DNA of 64,000 nt from Aurantibacillus circumpalustris (GTDB taxonomy: Bacteria > Bacteroidota > Bacteroidia > B-17B0 > Aurantibacillaceae): assembly GCF_029625215.1 (NCBI RefSeq), contig NZ_CP121197.1, forward strand, positions 3,410,001 through 3,474,000, written 5' to 3'. A model generated the notes under the pieces. The model had not been told where the DNA came from. It made no database searches and saw only the letters and a list, made by a program, of their open reading frames with translations. The position numbers and the translations under genes were made by a program. The first letter of the stretch is position 1, and each line of letters starts with the position of its first letter. Shown in pieces: positions 54,610 to 63,046 of the stretch.

Positions 54610-55269
54610 ATGAATCATTTTGAAACAGAATTAAAAACACTAAAGTCTGATTGCGTTGAGCAATGGGAGTTAGTATCGTACCAATTAAAATCTTCTATGG
54701 CTGCCTTATCTAGTATGGATAAGGAAAAAGCTAAGGAAATCATTGAGCGAGAAAAAACGGTTAATGAGTTGGATTTGAAAATTGAGAAAAGTTGTGAAAA
54801 CATCATTGCTTTACATACTCCTGTTGCAATTGACCTTAGATTTATTTTAGCCCTTATAAAAATTAATTCTAATCTTGAAAAAGTAGGTGATATAGCTTCA
54901 CGCATTGCGAAATTTGTTGTTAAATCTGGTGGGCCTTTTTATCACGAATTAATTACCAAAACTCAGACACTTGAAATGTTTGAAGAGGCTTGCGATTTAT
55001 TCGACGATTCTCTCTCTGCATTCAAAACAAACAACGCTGAAAAAGCTCGAAATATTTTTAAACGCGATGAATTTATTAATGAAATAAACAAAAGTGCATT
55101 TGTTGATGTAATTAATTCCATAAAAGAAAACCCTGAAAATATTGAAAAATATTTGAAGCTGCTCTCAGTTGTTCGTCGTATAGAAAAATCTGGGGACATT
55201 AGTAAAAGCATTGCCGAAGAAATTATTTTTTATCTCGAAGCTAAGGTGTTGAGGCATACCGATAAGTAA
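54610..55269 (+). CDS. phoU: Phosphate-transport regulator PhoU
   Basis: The 219-residue protein is all-helical, with the two PhoU bundles and their metal-binding motifs: ALIKINSNLEKVGDIASRIA (about residues 79-98) and LSVVRRIEKSGDISKSIAEE (about 185-204). PhoU couples Pst activity to the sensor kinase and lowers uptake when phosphate is plentiful. It follows pstB by 101 bases. That gap has TTAA motifs at a 9-base period that do not match the Pho-box spacing. Confidence 0.95.
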   Translation: MNHFETELKTLKSDCVEQWELVSYQLKSSMAALSSMDKEKAKEIIEREKTVNELDLKIEKSCENIIALHTPVAIDLRFILALIKINSNLEKVGDIASRIAKFVVKSGGPFYHELITKTQTLEMFEEACDLFDDSLSAFKTNNAEKARNIFKRDEFINEINKSAFVDVINSIKENPENIEKYLKLLSVVRRIEKSGDISKSIAEEIIFYLEAKVLRHTDK

Positions 55270-55407
55270 TTCTAATTATTTCCTTCACGACACGAGCAAA
55301 AACCTTAAAACGCTTTGGTGTTTTGAGAAAACGTTTCATTTTATTTATGTTTAGCTGATCTTAAGTTAACAATAGTAGAACCTATAGAGCTTACTTTTAC
55401 GAACTCT

Positions 55408-57411
55408 ATGATGACTAGTATCCGCTCCTGGCTGATTTTCTCTTTTACTGTTATCTTGTTAATTTGCTCTGTAGCGGTTCTATTATTTGTCACCTCTTAT
55501 AATAAGTCTAGAAAGCTAGAAGATTATCTTTTTAATCTTAAAACGACCCGAATACTTTTATTACAGACAAATAAAGTAAAAGAAGATATTTTATTAGGAG
55601 ATTATAACGAAACTGGTTTTTATTCTAGAGACATTTCTTTACCAGAGAAAAAATTTCAATCCTTACAAAAGAAGACGGCATATTACCTTGACTATCTCGA
55701 AAAATCAACTATTACAGAGCACTATAAGCTTAACTGGAAAATTAATAAAATTAAAAAGGAGTTTTTAAACTATGAAGAAACGTATCGCGAATTAATCTAT
55801 CTCTATAAATTAAAAGGTTTCAAAAATTATGGATTGGAAGGCAAAATGCGGGAGTACGCGCATTTAATTTACGGGTATGACAATTTAAAGGTTCAATATT
55901 TTTGTCTCGTTTTAAGGAAACATGAAAAAGATTTTTTAATGCGAAAAGAACTTACCTATGTTCATCAATTTGATCGGGTAACAAAATCATTTATTGAATT
56001 TATTAACGAAAGTTATTCGCTCTCAACAAAGGACAAAAATTATCTTCTAAACAATTTATATTATTACAATAAACACTTTAGAAATTTAGCACGTATAGAG
56101 AATAGGATTGGAATTAAAGGGCAAAACGGATATCTTAATAAATCCAAACAAATATTCGATAACATTGCATTGCTTATAGAAGACCTGGACAATGAACTTA
56201 TACAGATAAAATTAGAGCATAAAGAAAAACTAAGTAAAGATTCTAGTACAATTATTTTAATCTTAGTCTGTTTTTTAACGCTGACGATTATCTTCTTATC
56301 TCAACTAATAACTAAATCGGTAACATCTATTTCTAAATCATTTACCAAATACATTAATTCCGGATTTAATATTGATTCCGTTTCATTTAAACGTTCTAAA
56401 ATAAAAGAATTCCATCTTATTTATGTTAGTTTTCTCAAGATGGCGCAAGAGATTCATGTTTTTACTAATTTTTTTCGTGAGAAAGTACACGAACGAACAT
56501 TAGCGATTAACGAACAAAAAGATGAAATTCTTACCCAACAGTTACAAATTGAAAACCAGTACAAAGCTTTACTAGAAAAGAACAATGAACTAAACGAACA
56601 GAAACAATTGTTGGCGCTAAAAAATAAGGACGTACAAGAAAGTTTAAGGTATGCCAAACGTATACAAGAAGCTTTACAACCAGCTAAAAACAAATTAAAA
56701 GAATGTTTTGAAGACAGTTTTATTTACTCCAAAGCAAAAGATGTTGTTTCTGGAGATTTTTACTTAATGTATAGAACAAATAATGAAGACGGTTTTTTAA
56801 AAGATAGAATTGTATTTATTACTGCTGATTGCACCGGTCATGGCGTTCCGGGGGCTATTATGAGCGTGTTGGGTATTAATACACTTTACAAAAACATTAA
56901 AGAACTTAAGAATAACGATCCTGGTCAAATCTTAAATCTACTCGATAAAGATCTTAACAAAGTATTAGCTCATGAAAAGCAACGGAATGATATAGTGGCA
57001 GATGGCATGGACATTGGTGTTTTTGCATTTGATAAAGAAACTTATATCCTGGAATATAGTATTGCCAAATTTGCACAAGTCTTGGTGCGCCAATCAGAAA
57101 TCATTCCCCTTACAACCCAAAAATTCAGCATCGGTTACAGCTTTTTTGAAAACGAAGAAAAGAAATTTGAAACTTCACGTATTCAACTTGTACGAGGCGA
57201 CTGCCTTTATCTTTTTTCAGATGGTTTGCCAGATCAGTTTGGCGGGCCCTTAAACAAGAAATATAAAAAAAACAAACTTAAAACGTTAATTCAAAACATT
57301 CATACGCTGCCTATGAACGAACAAAAACGCATTTTTAAAACAGAATTTGTTATTTGGAAAAAAAAATTACCACAAACAGACGATCTAATGGTGATGGGAA
57401 TACGCTTTTAG
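55408..57411 (+). CDS. Membrane sensor SpoIIE-family (PP2C) serine phosphatase
   Basis: The 667-residue protein has an N-terminal membrane helix (about residues 8-28), a long helical periplasmic sensor region (about 30-290), and a second membrane helix (about 290-312). A cytoplasmic coiled-coil follows (about 360-420: KDEILTQQLQIENQYKALLE), then a PP2C_SIG/SpoIIE catalytic domain (about 425-667) with KDVVSGDFYLMY, FITADCTGHGVPGAIMS and DGLPDQFGG. It probably dephosphorylates an anti-sigma antagonist or similar Ser/Thr-phosphoprotein. It is independent of phoU (138-base gap). Confidence 0.9.
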   Translation: MMTSIRSWLIFSFTVILLICSVAVLLFVTSYNKSRKLEDYLFNLKTTRILLLQTNKVKEDILLGDYNETGFYSRDISLPEKKFQSLQKKTAYYLDYLEKSTITEHYKLNWKINKIKKEFLNYEETYRELIYLYKLKGFKNYGLEGKMREYAHLIYGYDNLKVQYFCLVLRKHEKDFLMRKELTYVHQFDRVTKSFIEFINESYSLSTKDKNYLLNNLYYYNKHFRNLARIENRIGIKGQNGYLNKSKQIFDNIALLIEDLDNELIQIKLEHKEKLSKDSSTIILILVCFLTLTIIFLSQLITKSVTSISKSFTKYINSGFNIDSVSFKRSKIKEFHLIYVSFLKMAQEIHVFTNFFREKVHERTLAINEQKDEILTQQLQIENQYKALLEKNNELNEQKQLLALKNKDVQESLRYAKRIQEALQPAKNKLKECFEDSFIYSKAKDVVSGDFYLMYRTNNEDGFLKDRIVFITADCTGHGVPGAIMSVLGINTLYKNIKELKNNDPGQILNLLDKDLNKVLAHEKQRNDIVADGMDIGVFAFDKETYILEYSIAKFAQVLVRQSEIIPLTTQKFSIGYSFFENEEKKFETSRIQLVRGDCLYLFSDGLPDQFGGPLNKKYKKNKLKTLIQNIHTLPMNEQKRIFKTEFVIWKKKLPQTDDLMVMGIRF

Positions 57412-57463
57412 TCCAGTCTGTAAACATCCAATCATTATTTGAAAGACAATAAAATTACCAATA

Positions 57464-57952
57464 CTACTCTGGCGGCTGAGCACGAAAAGATTCTAAAACG
57501 CAGGGAATGTTTGAATCGCAATACTCTACAATACCATTAGTGACCTTAAAATTATTTGAACTTGTGCTTACAGTCAAACTAGCAAACTCCTTCGTCCATT
57601 CTAACTCCAAACAGGCCTTATCGTATCTCTTTTTTGAAGAGCCATCGGGTGTTTTTTTACAACAACGCCATGCTTCGTATAATTTATAGTCTCCAACCTT
57701 TAAAGAGCAGGAAATAATACCATCCGCATTGGTTTTTAGCTTTTTACACTTTCCTTTCGCATTAACGAGTAAGATTGTTTTTTCAGAATAAGGTTGCTGT
57801 GTTTGAGCCATTTTTTCCATTTCAGGCGTAGGTCTTGCCCCACCACAATATGGCTTTAAACATGTTACCGTGAAATTTACTGGGAATGTCTGTGCAATGG
57901 AAATATGTCCTAATGCCAGCACGAAAAACAGAAGTGAAAATTTTAACCGCAT
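57464..57952 (-). CDS. Small exported cysteine-containing protein, unknown function
   Basis: The 162-residue protein has a signal peptide ending SIAQ (MRLKFSLLFFVLALGHISIAQ) and eight or more cysteines in the mature part (CLKPYCGG, CKK, ISCSLKV, WRCCKK, KACLE, YCDSNIPC). They could form several disulfides. The ATG at 57952 was preferred over an in-frame TTG two codons upstream. I recognise no family with certainty, though CLKPYCGGARPTPE-like starts recur in Bacteroidota as I recall. It converges on the SpoIIE gene. Confidence 0.65.
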   Translation of the reverse strand: MRLKFSLLFFVLALGHISIAQTFPVNFTVTCLKPYCGGARPTPEMEKMAQTQQPYSEKTILLVNAKGKCKKLKTNADGIISCSLKVGDYKLYEAWRCCKKTPDGSSKKRYDKACLELEWTKEFASLTVSTSSNNFKVTNGIVEYCDSNIPCVLESFRAQPPE

Positions 57953-58054
57953 CCTCAAAAGTAAACAAAAGCACCTTTTAAGACTATAAACTTTATTAAA
58001 TAAAATGTGTTATGTACCTTAGGGAACTCCATTTATTTGTAAAAACTAAAAACC

Positions 58055-61000
58055 ATGAAAAAAACCTTAGCACTTATAATTCTTAGCGCATTTAGTATTC
58101 ACTCTAATGCCCAATCATGGTACGAAATGATGCAGCAAGAAGGTAAAACCTTTTATGAAGTGCAAGCCGCTGCAAACGACTTTTATAAGGACAAACAAGA
58201 TCTACCTTCCATTGGGTTCAAACAATTTAAACGCTGGGAAAATTACATGGAGCCTCGTGTTTATCCTTCTGGAGACATGAGTCTACCATCTAAAAACTTG
58301 GAGAATTTCTTAGAATTCTTAAACCAAAATCAAGCTTTGGGTAAATCAAATAGCACTTCAGCAAGTACTACTTACACTGCTATGGGACCCATGGGACCAT
58401 TGTCTGGCGTGGCTACAAATGGATTTCCTAGAAAAGCAGGCAGAGATAATTTTATCACCTTTCATCCTACCATTCCAACCACTTTTTGGGCAGGTGCACC
58501 AGCTGGTGGGCTTTGGAAAACAACAGACGGAGGTATAACCTGGACAACAAATACTGACTATCTCACAGTTACTGGATGTTCAGATCTAGCAGTCGATCCT
58601 AGTAATACAAACATTATGTATCTGGCAACCGGCGACGGAGATTCGGGTGACACTTATTGCATTGGTGTATTAAAATCAACTGACGGGGGACTTACTTGGA
58701 ATGCAACTGGCTTGACTTTTGCAGTAAATCAAACGCGTCAAATGCGTAGGCTTGTTATTAATCCAAGTAATCCTCAAATATTATTAGCCGCTACCAGTTC
58801 TGGTTTATACCGCACAACAAATGGAGGAACCTCTTGGACAACTGTTTTGACCGGTAACTGGTATGATATTGAGTTTAAACCAGGCGATCCAAATACTGTC
58901 TATTTAGGAGGAAATACAACCTTTGGCCTTTCAACAAATGGAGGAGCTTCTTTTACAACTATATCTAGCGGATTCCCAACTTCTGGAGCGAATCGTTTGG
59001 CTATTGCTGTAACTCCTGCCGATCCTGCTTACGTGTACGTGATAAGATCAAATACTAGCAGTAATTTTGGTGGTTTATACCGCTCCATAAATAGCGGCAC
59101 TTCCTTTTCGTTAATGTCTACGACACCAGACGTTATTGCGAACTCTTGTGCTGGCACAGCCTCAGGAAATGGACAAGGTTGGTATGATCTGGCAATAGCA
59201 GTTTCTCCGAATGATAAAGACAGAGTAGATGTTGGTGGTGTGAATGTTTGGTCTAGCAATGGCGGAGGAGCCACGGGATCATGGACATGCACAGGTTGTT
59301 GGATTGGCACAACAGCCCCATCTGTATATATGAAAGCCGATCAGCATGATTTGGAATACAGTTCTACCGGTTCTCTTTACGCCGCATCAGACGGTGGAAT
59401 TTTCAGATACAACAGTACAAGCTGGGTTGATTTAAATAATCAACGAAACATTGCACAAATATATAAAATAGGATCATCAGGCATTACCGCCAATAAATGG
59501 GTAAGTGGTCACCAAGATAACGGTACTGGTATTTATACAAACGGAACTTACCAAGCAAGCTACGCAGGTGATGGTATGGATTGTTTTATAGATCGCACAA
59601 ACGATAATAATATTTTTGTATCCACTCCGAATGGAAATTTTAACAGAAGTACTAATGGTGGAGCTTCATACGTAGGCGCTACAACTGGCATGACAGGAAC
59701 AGGTGCATGGGTATCTCCGTGGAAACAAGATCCTGTTCTAGCATCAAGATTATACGCAGGAAGAACGCAACTATTTGTGTCGAATAATTTAGGTGCTAAT
59801 TGGGCCCAAGCAGGCACAACTGGAGCAAGCGGTTCAATTGTTGAATTTGCCATTGCCCCTTCCAATAATCAGGTTATTTATTTGATTCAGGGAACAAGTA
59901 TTAGGAAAACTACAAATGGTGCCAGTACTTGGGCAGGATGTGCAAATGTTGGTGGTTCACCAACGTTTATTACCATTGATCCAAACAACGAAAATCGCTT
60001 GTGGGTTACTGTTAGTGGTTATACATCCGGCAGCAAAGTTTTTCAAAGCGTGAATGGTGGCACAAGTTGGACGAATATTTCATTTAATCTACCTAATCTT
60101 CCAGCTAATTGTTCAGTATTTCAACCTGGCAGCAACGATCGTTTATACGTTGGTATGGATGTTGGTGTTTATACAAAAGACGCCTTGTCAAACACATGGG
60201 CACTCTACAACAATGGTTTACCAAATACGCCAATATCAGATTTCGAAATTTCACCAGCAGCTCCTGGTTTATTAAGAGTTGCAACATACGGTAGAGGCGT
60301 TTATCAGGTAGATCTTATTCAGTCAACCGCGGTTCCAACAAGTAATTTTAACTCTATTGCGTCTATTTGCGCTGGAGCGACAAGTAGTTTCACCGATATT
60401 TCCACAGAATCGCCAATAGGTTGGAACTGGTCTGTGAACCCGATTACGGGTGTTGTAATCAATTCTTCCACTTCTCAAAACCCAACTATTACATTTGCCA
60501 ACAGCGGCACATATACTGTTTCAATGATAGCCTCAAATGGATTTGGAACAGGATCAACTGCTACTAAAACCGTTGTCGTGAATGCTATACCTTCTATTAC
60601 AGTGACTTCATCCGAAGGCTCGCAAACTTTTTGTGTAGGTGAAGAAGCAGTTTTGAGCGCTAGCGGAGCAAACACTTATACCTGGCTTCCAGGACCAACA
60701 ACAGGTGCTTCGATGAGTTTGACGGTAAGTTTATCTACACCAACAACATTCACGGTTAATGCAAAATCAATAGAAGGTTGCATAAGCAATGAAGTGATTT
60801 CACTTATCGTTTCTGAATGTACAGGTATTTCTAATTCAAAATCTGCTACAAGTCAATTCGAAATTTACCCAAATCCTGCTAATCACTACGTAAAAATTAA
60901 AATGAAAAACGTTTCTGAAAGTAAGGTAGAAATTGAACTCACCGATGTTTCAGGTAAGGTGATTCGTAAAACAAATCATCAGTTTAAAAAAGACTCAAAA

Positions 61001-61102
61001 GAAATGGAATTTGATATAACTGAACTAGCAAAAGGTGTTTATTTTTTAGATCTAAAAATTTCTACCGGAAATAACCAGAAATATAAATTTGTAAAGGAGT
61101 AG
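58055..61102 (+). CDS. Secreted BNR/VPS10-type beta-propeller protein with PKD and T9SS type A domains
   Basis: The 1015-residue protein has a signal peptide ending SNAQ. Residues of about 110-740 contain repeated Asp-box (BNR/sortilin) turns: GGLWKTTDGGITWT, LKSTDGGLTWN, LYRTTNGGTSWT, STNGGASF, RKTTNGASTWAG, FQSVNGGTSWT. They suggest one or two ten-bladed propellers like those of xyloglucanases or sortilin. A PKD domain follows (about 765-845), then an Ig-like stretch (about 850-925), and a T9SS type A domain (FEIYPNPANHYVKI ... LAKGVYFLDLKI). Enzyme activity is not evident; binding or glycan cleavage are options. Confidence 0.87.
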   Translation: MKKTLALIILSAFSIHSNAQSWYEMMQQEGKTFYEVQAAANDFYKDKQDLPSIGFKQFKRWENYMEPRVYPSGDMSLPSKNLENFLEFLNQNQALGKSNSTSASTTYTAMGPMGPLSGVATNGFPRKAGRDNFITFHPTIPTTFWAGAPAGGLWKTTDGGITWTTNTDYLTVTGCSDLAVDPSNTNIMYLATGDGDSGDTYCIGVLKSTDGGLTWNATGLTFAVNQTRQMRRLVINPSNPQILLAATSSGLYRTTNGGTSWTTVLTGNWYDIEFKPGDPNTVYLGGNTTFGLSTNGGASFTTISSGFPTSGANRLAIAVTPADPAYVYVIRSNTSSNFGGLYRSINSGTSFSLMSTTPDVIANSCAGTASGNGQGWYDLAIAVSPNDKDRVDVGGVNVWSSNGGGATGSWTCTGCWIGTTAPSVYMKADQHDLEYSSTGSLYAASDGGIFRYNSTSWVDLNNQRNIAQIYKIGSSGITANKWVSGHQDNGTGIYTNGTYQASYAGDGMDCFIDRTNDNNIFVSTPNGNFNRSTNGGASYVGATTGMTGTGAWVSPWKQDPVLASRLYAGRTQLFVSNNLGANWAQAGTTGASGSIVEFAIAPSNNQVIYLIQGTSIRKTTNGASTWAGCANVGGSPTFITIDPNNENRLWVTVSGYTSGSKVFQSVNGGTSWTNISFNLPNLPANCSVFQPGSNDRLYVGMDVGVYTKDALSNTWALYNNGLPNTPISDFEISPAAPGLLRVATYGRGVYQVDLIQSTAVPTSNFNSIASICAGATSSFTDISTESPIGWNWSVNPITGVVINSSTSQNPTITFANSGTYTVSMIASNGFGTGSTATKTVVVNAIPSITVTSSEGSQTFCVGEEAVLSASGANTYTWLPGPTTGASMSLTVSLSTPTTFTVNAKSIEGCISNEVISLIVSECTGISNSKSATSQFEIYPNPANHYVKIKMKNVSESKVEIELTDVSGKVIRKTNHQFKKDSKEMEFDITELAKGVYFLDLKISTGNNQKYKFVKE

Positions 61103-61178
61103 GTTTTTAGATACCTATCTCTCAAGCTACCCCTGTTAAAAGCAAAAAAATTATTTTCCAGTAGCAACATTTTTATTG

Positions 61179-61244
61179 TTAAATCTTTTTAGAGCTGCTC
61201 TGGATAGCAGCAATTTGTTCGGGGGTGAATCGTTTTTTCTTCAT
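61179..61244 (-). pseudogene. Remnant of a transposase OrfA N-terminus (IS3-like)
   Basis: The minus-strand frame starts ATG at 61244 and reads MKKKRFTPEQIAAIQSSSKK before a stop at 61179. The first 11-14 residues look like the conserved start of IS3-family OrfA proteins (MKK.RFT.EQI). Only 21 codons remain, so this is a broken remnant if it is one. No terminal repeats or second ORF were found, and chance similarity of so short a string cannot be excluded. Confidence 0.35.
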
Positions 61245-61386
61245 TTTGCTTAGGTTAATTTATTAGTTTTTTTTCTACTAACAAATAGTCCTAATTTTGG
61301 GGGAGCTTACATGTTTTGCTCTACTTCTCCACCGTCTTTAAATTTGAGTTCGTCTATTTGATATTTTTTTGTCACTACAATGCTTG

Positions 61387-61483
61387 CCGCTAACGTTTGG
61401 CGAATTTGCGCCGTTTTTTGCTTGTCCAAGTTATGCATTTGAGCGTTAACCCGCAAAAAATGGAGCGAATTTGCTGTTAGCGG
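61387..61483. repeat. 97-nt imperfect palindrome, copy 1
   Basis: The unit runs from CCGCTAACG to TGTTAGCGG. The arms pair over about 31 positions on the plus strand (26 Watson-Crick, 4 G-T, 1 G-A), with a 4-base bulge (TTTG) on the left arm and a loop of about 31 bases containing TTGTCCAAGTTATGC. Copy 2 differs from it at only 7 of 97 positions. Confidence 0.9.
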
Positions 61484-61663
61484 TTGTAAGCGCCACACAG
61501 GTACATTTTGCTAACGCGTCCGCCGATTAAGTTTTTATGTCCAGACTACCTGAACGATTTTTCTGGATGCCAAACTACGGTACACCGAAGTTTTTTTGTC
61601 CTAGGAAAACCTGTTATTAAGATCGGACGTCTTGATGTTGCATTGGTGGAAAATAAAATTCTT

Positions 61664-61966
61664 TCATCCGCCTCCTATTTTTCCTGAGTGATATATAATG
61701 TAAAATAGAGCACATACGATTGTTATTGGCCAAACAACACAATTAGCATAGCACGAGTATTGTAGAACTTGTCTTGCTATTTTGTTATGTAATTTAACGG
61801 AAACTAAAGCTAGGATTATGTGAACAACAGGAGTAAGAAAAGGAAAAAAGAGTACAAATCTGTCGAGTTCAGGTTTATAATGTGATCCAGAGCTATTTTT
61901 GAATAAAAGTAGCCAGAGCAATAGTTCGGCTACCACAATACTAAAGGCGATTACAATTGAACGCAT
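61664..61966 (-). CDS. Small three-helix membrane protein (cassette-like gene)
   Basis: The 100-residue protein has about three membrane helices (MRSIVIAFSIVVAELLLWLL; FLTPVVHIILALVSV; VVWPITIVCALFYIIYH) and no recognisable domain. It is the only convincing gene between palindrome copies 1 and 2, reads on the minus strand and ends 180 bases before copy 1. It may be a cassette gene if the repeats are attC-like. Confidence 0.6.
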   Translation of the reverse strand: MRSIVIAFSIVVAELLLWLLLFKNSSGSHYKPELDRFVLFFPFLTPVVHIILALVSVKLHNKIARQVLQYSCYANCVVWPITIVCALFYIIYHSGKIGGG

Positions 61967-62304
61967 TCTAAATAAGATTTGTTTTTGTAACTATTTGGTG
62001 CAAACTAATATTATCAACAATAGTAAATATACTAATACGTCAGGAGCGGAGAAAATTATTTTTTTGTCGTCTGCTTGGTTGTCACGACGAGGCGTCGGGG
62101 CAAAATTTTAAAGATCGAAAAGTTTTTTGTCCGAAGAGTTTTATTTGCGAGGTCTGTCCACGCTTATAACCGCTAACGGATTGCGAATTTGCGCCGTTTT
62201 TTGCTTGTCCAAATTTAGCATTTGAGCGCTAACCCGCAAAAAATGGAGCGAATTTGCTGTTAGCGGCAGATTTTTAATTGTCCGTGTTGTCTTGTCGTGG
62301 TTTA
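61967..62304. other. 338-base gap containing palindrome copy 2
   Basis: Apart from the palindrome at 62170-62266, no gene is visible. GTCC tetramers are frequent on the plus strand. Confidence 0.5.
62170..62266. repeat. 97-nt imperfect palindrome, copy 2
   Basis: It runs CCGCTAACG to TGTTAGCGG with the same length as copy 1. The bulge reads GATT and the loop differs at three places. It lies 38 bases downstream of the end of the minus-strand gene at 62305. Confidence 0.9.
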
Positions 62305-62667
62305 TTAATTCTGGTCGTCCAAATTTTTGTCGTGGAGCAATTTACTTAGCGTGTAGTTTCTATAAGTATAAACAGTGCCAAAAACGAATGTCAGGAGTGT
62401 AAAAATAAAGCCTAATACAATAAAAAGTCCCGAACCAGTTACGCAAAGTTGTTTGTCTATTGGTAGATTTCTTGTCAGGCCGTAGATTGAGATGTCCATG
62501 GCAATTAGGGATGATATAATGTTGAGTCCTGTCAACCCAATTACAACTAATGCTGTCCTTTGTGCAGAATACTTAATTGTCCGCCAATTAACTAATAGAA
62601 ATAATGCTAGAAATGGAAGAGCGTCTAGGAGTAAGGGAATAATTAAAGTTAGAAGAATGTCCGCCAT
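62305..62667 (-). CDS. Small four-helix membrane protein (cassette-like gene)
   Basis: The 120-residue protein has about four hydrophobic segments (LLTLIIPLLLDALPFLALFL; TALVVIGLTGLNIISSLIAM; LFIVLGFIFTLLTFVFG) and a charged tail. I know no family. It fills the space between palindrome copies 2 and 3 almost completely: start 35 bases from copy 3, stop 38 bases from copy 2. That is the layout of a gene cassette. Confidence 0.65.
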   Translation of the reverse strand: MADILLTLIIPLLLDALPFLALFLLVNWRTIKYSAQRTALVVIGLTGLNIISSLIAMDISIYGLTRNLPIDKQLCVTGSGLFIVLGFIFTLLTFVFGTVYTYRNYTLSKLLHDKNLDDQN

Positions 62668-62701
62668 TATTTATGTCCGTTTTTATGTCCTTGTAAATTT
62701 G

Positions 62702-62797
62702 CCGCTAACGTATTGCGAATTTGCGTGCGTTTTTTGCTTGTCCAAGTTATACATTTGAGCGCTAACCCGCAAAAAATGACGCGAATTTGCTGTTACC
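62702..62797. repeat. 97-nt palindrome, copy 3 (right end degenerate)
   Basis: The left end CCGCTAACG is intact, but the right end reads TGTTACCACC instead of TGTTAGCGG, so the outer stem is lost. The inner stem keeps pairing through a paired C-G to T-A change, a G-A mismatch repaired to G-C, and one bulged base. Confidence 0.8.
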
Positions 62798-62973
62798 ACC
62801 AGTAGGGGCGCACACAGATTAGGTCGCTGGTTGCGTGTCCGCTGATAAATTGTTAGTCCGTGTTGTCGGGAAGGAAAGCAGCTTTACGAATGTTTTTTTG
62901 AACCCTGAATTTTTAAAATTTTTTTAGCGTCGACTTTTTGACACACAGTTCTATACACACAGGCGGGGAGGAA

Positions 62974-63046
62974 ATTTTGCAAACTTATTTAGCGCCAACA
63001 TAAAATCTTAGCCTTAATTTAAAAGCGCTAAATGTGTTTGCAAAAT
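62974..63046. repeat. Unrelated 73-base imperfect palindrome
   Basis: ATTTTGCAAAC..ATTTAGCGC and GCGCTAAAT..GTTTGCAAAAT pair at 20 of 22 positions around a 29-base loop. The size class is like that of the 97-nt repeats but the sequence differs. It is not followed by a clear T run that would make it a plain terminator. Confidence 0.7.

Larger units (their letters stand above)
61103..61663. other. Gene-poor stretch with transposase remnant and first palindromic repeat
   Basis: This 561-base gap holds an apparent transposase N-terminus remnant (61179-61244), palindromic repeat copy 1 (61387-61483) and otherwise no convincing gene. The open frame across 61307-61498 on the minus strand overlaps the repeat and looks non-coding. 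Confidence 0.5.

Noticed and set aside
55270-55407. Terminator after phoU
   Set aside because: Only weak A/T-rich pairing around AAAACG...GTTTTG is visible; the stem is too poor to call.
61307-61498. Minus-strand open frame of 63 codons across palindrome copy 1
   Set aside because: It overlaps the repeat almost completely and its translation has no coding character; the open frame is a by-product of the palindrome.
62492-62758. Plus-strand open frame of 88 codons
   Set aside because: It lies opposite the 120-aa membrane protein gene and runs into palindrome copy 3; the minus-strand frame has clear membrane segments and fills the inter-repeat space.
61387-62797. CRISPR array
   Set aside because: Only three repeats, each about 97 nt and spaced by hundreds of bases with genes in between; no cas genes.
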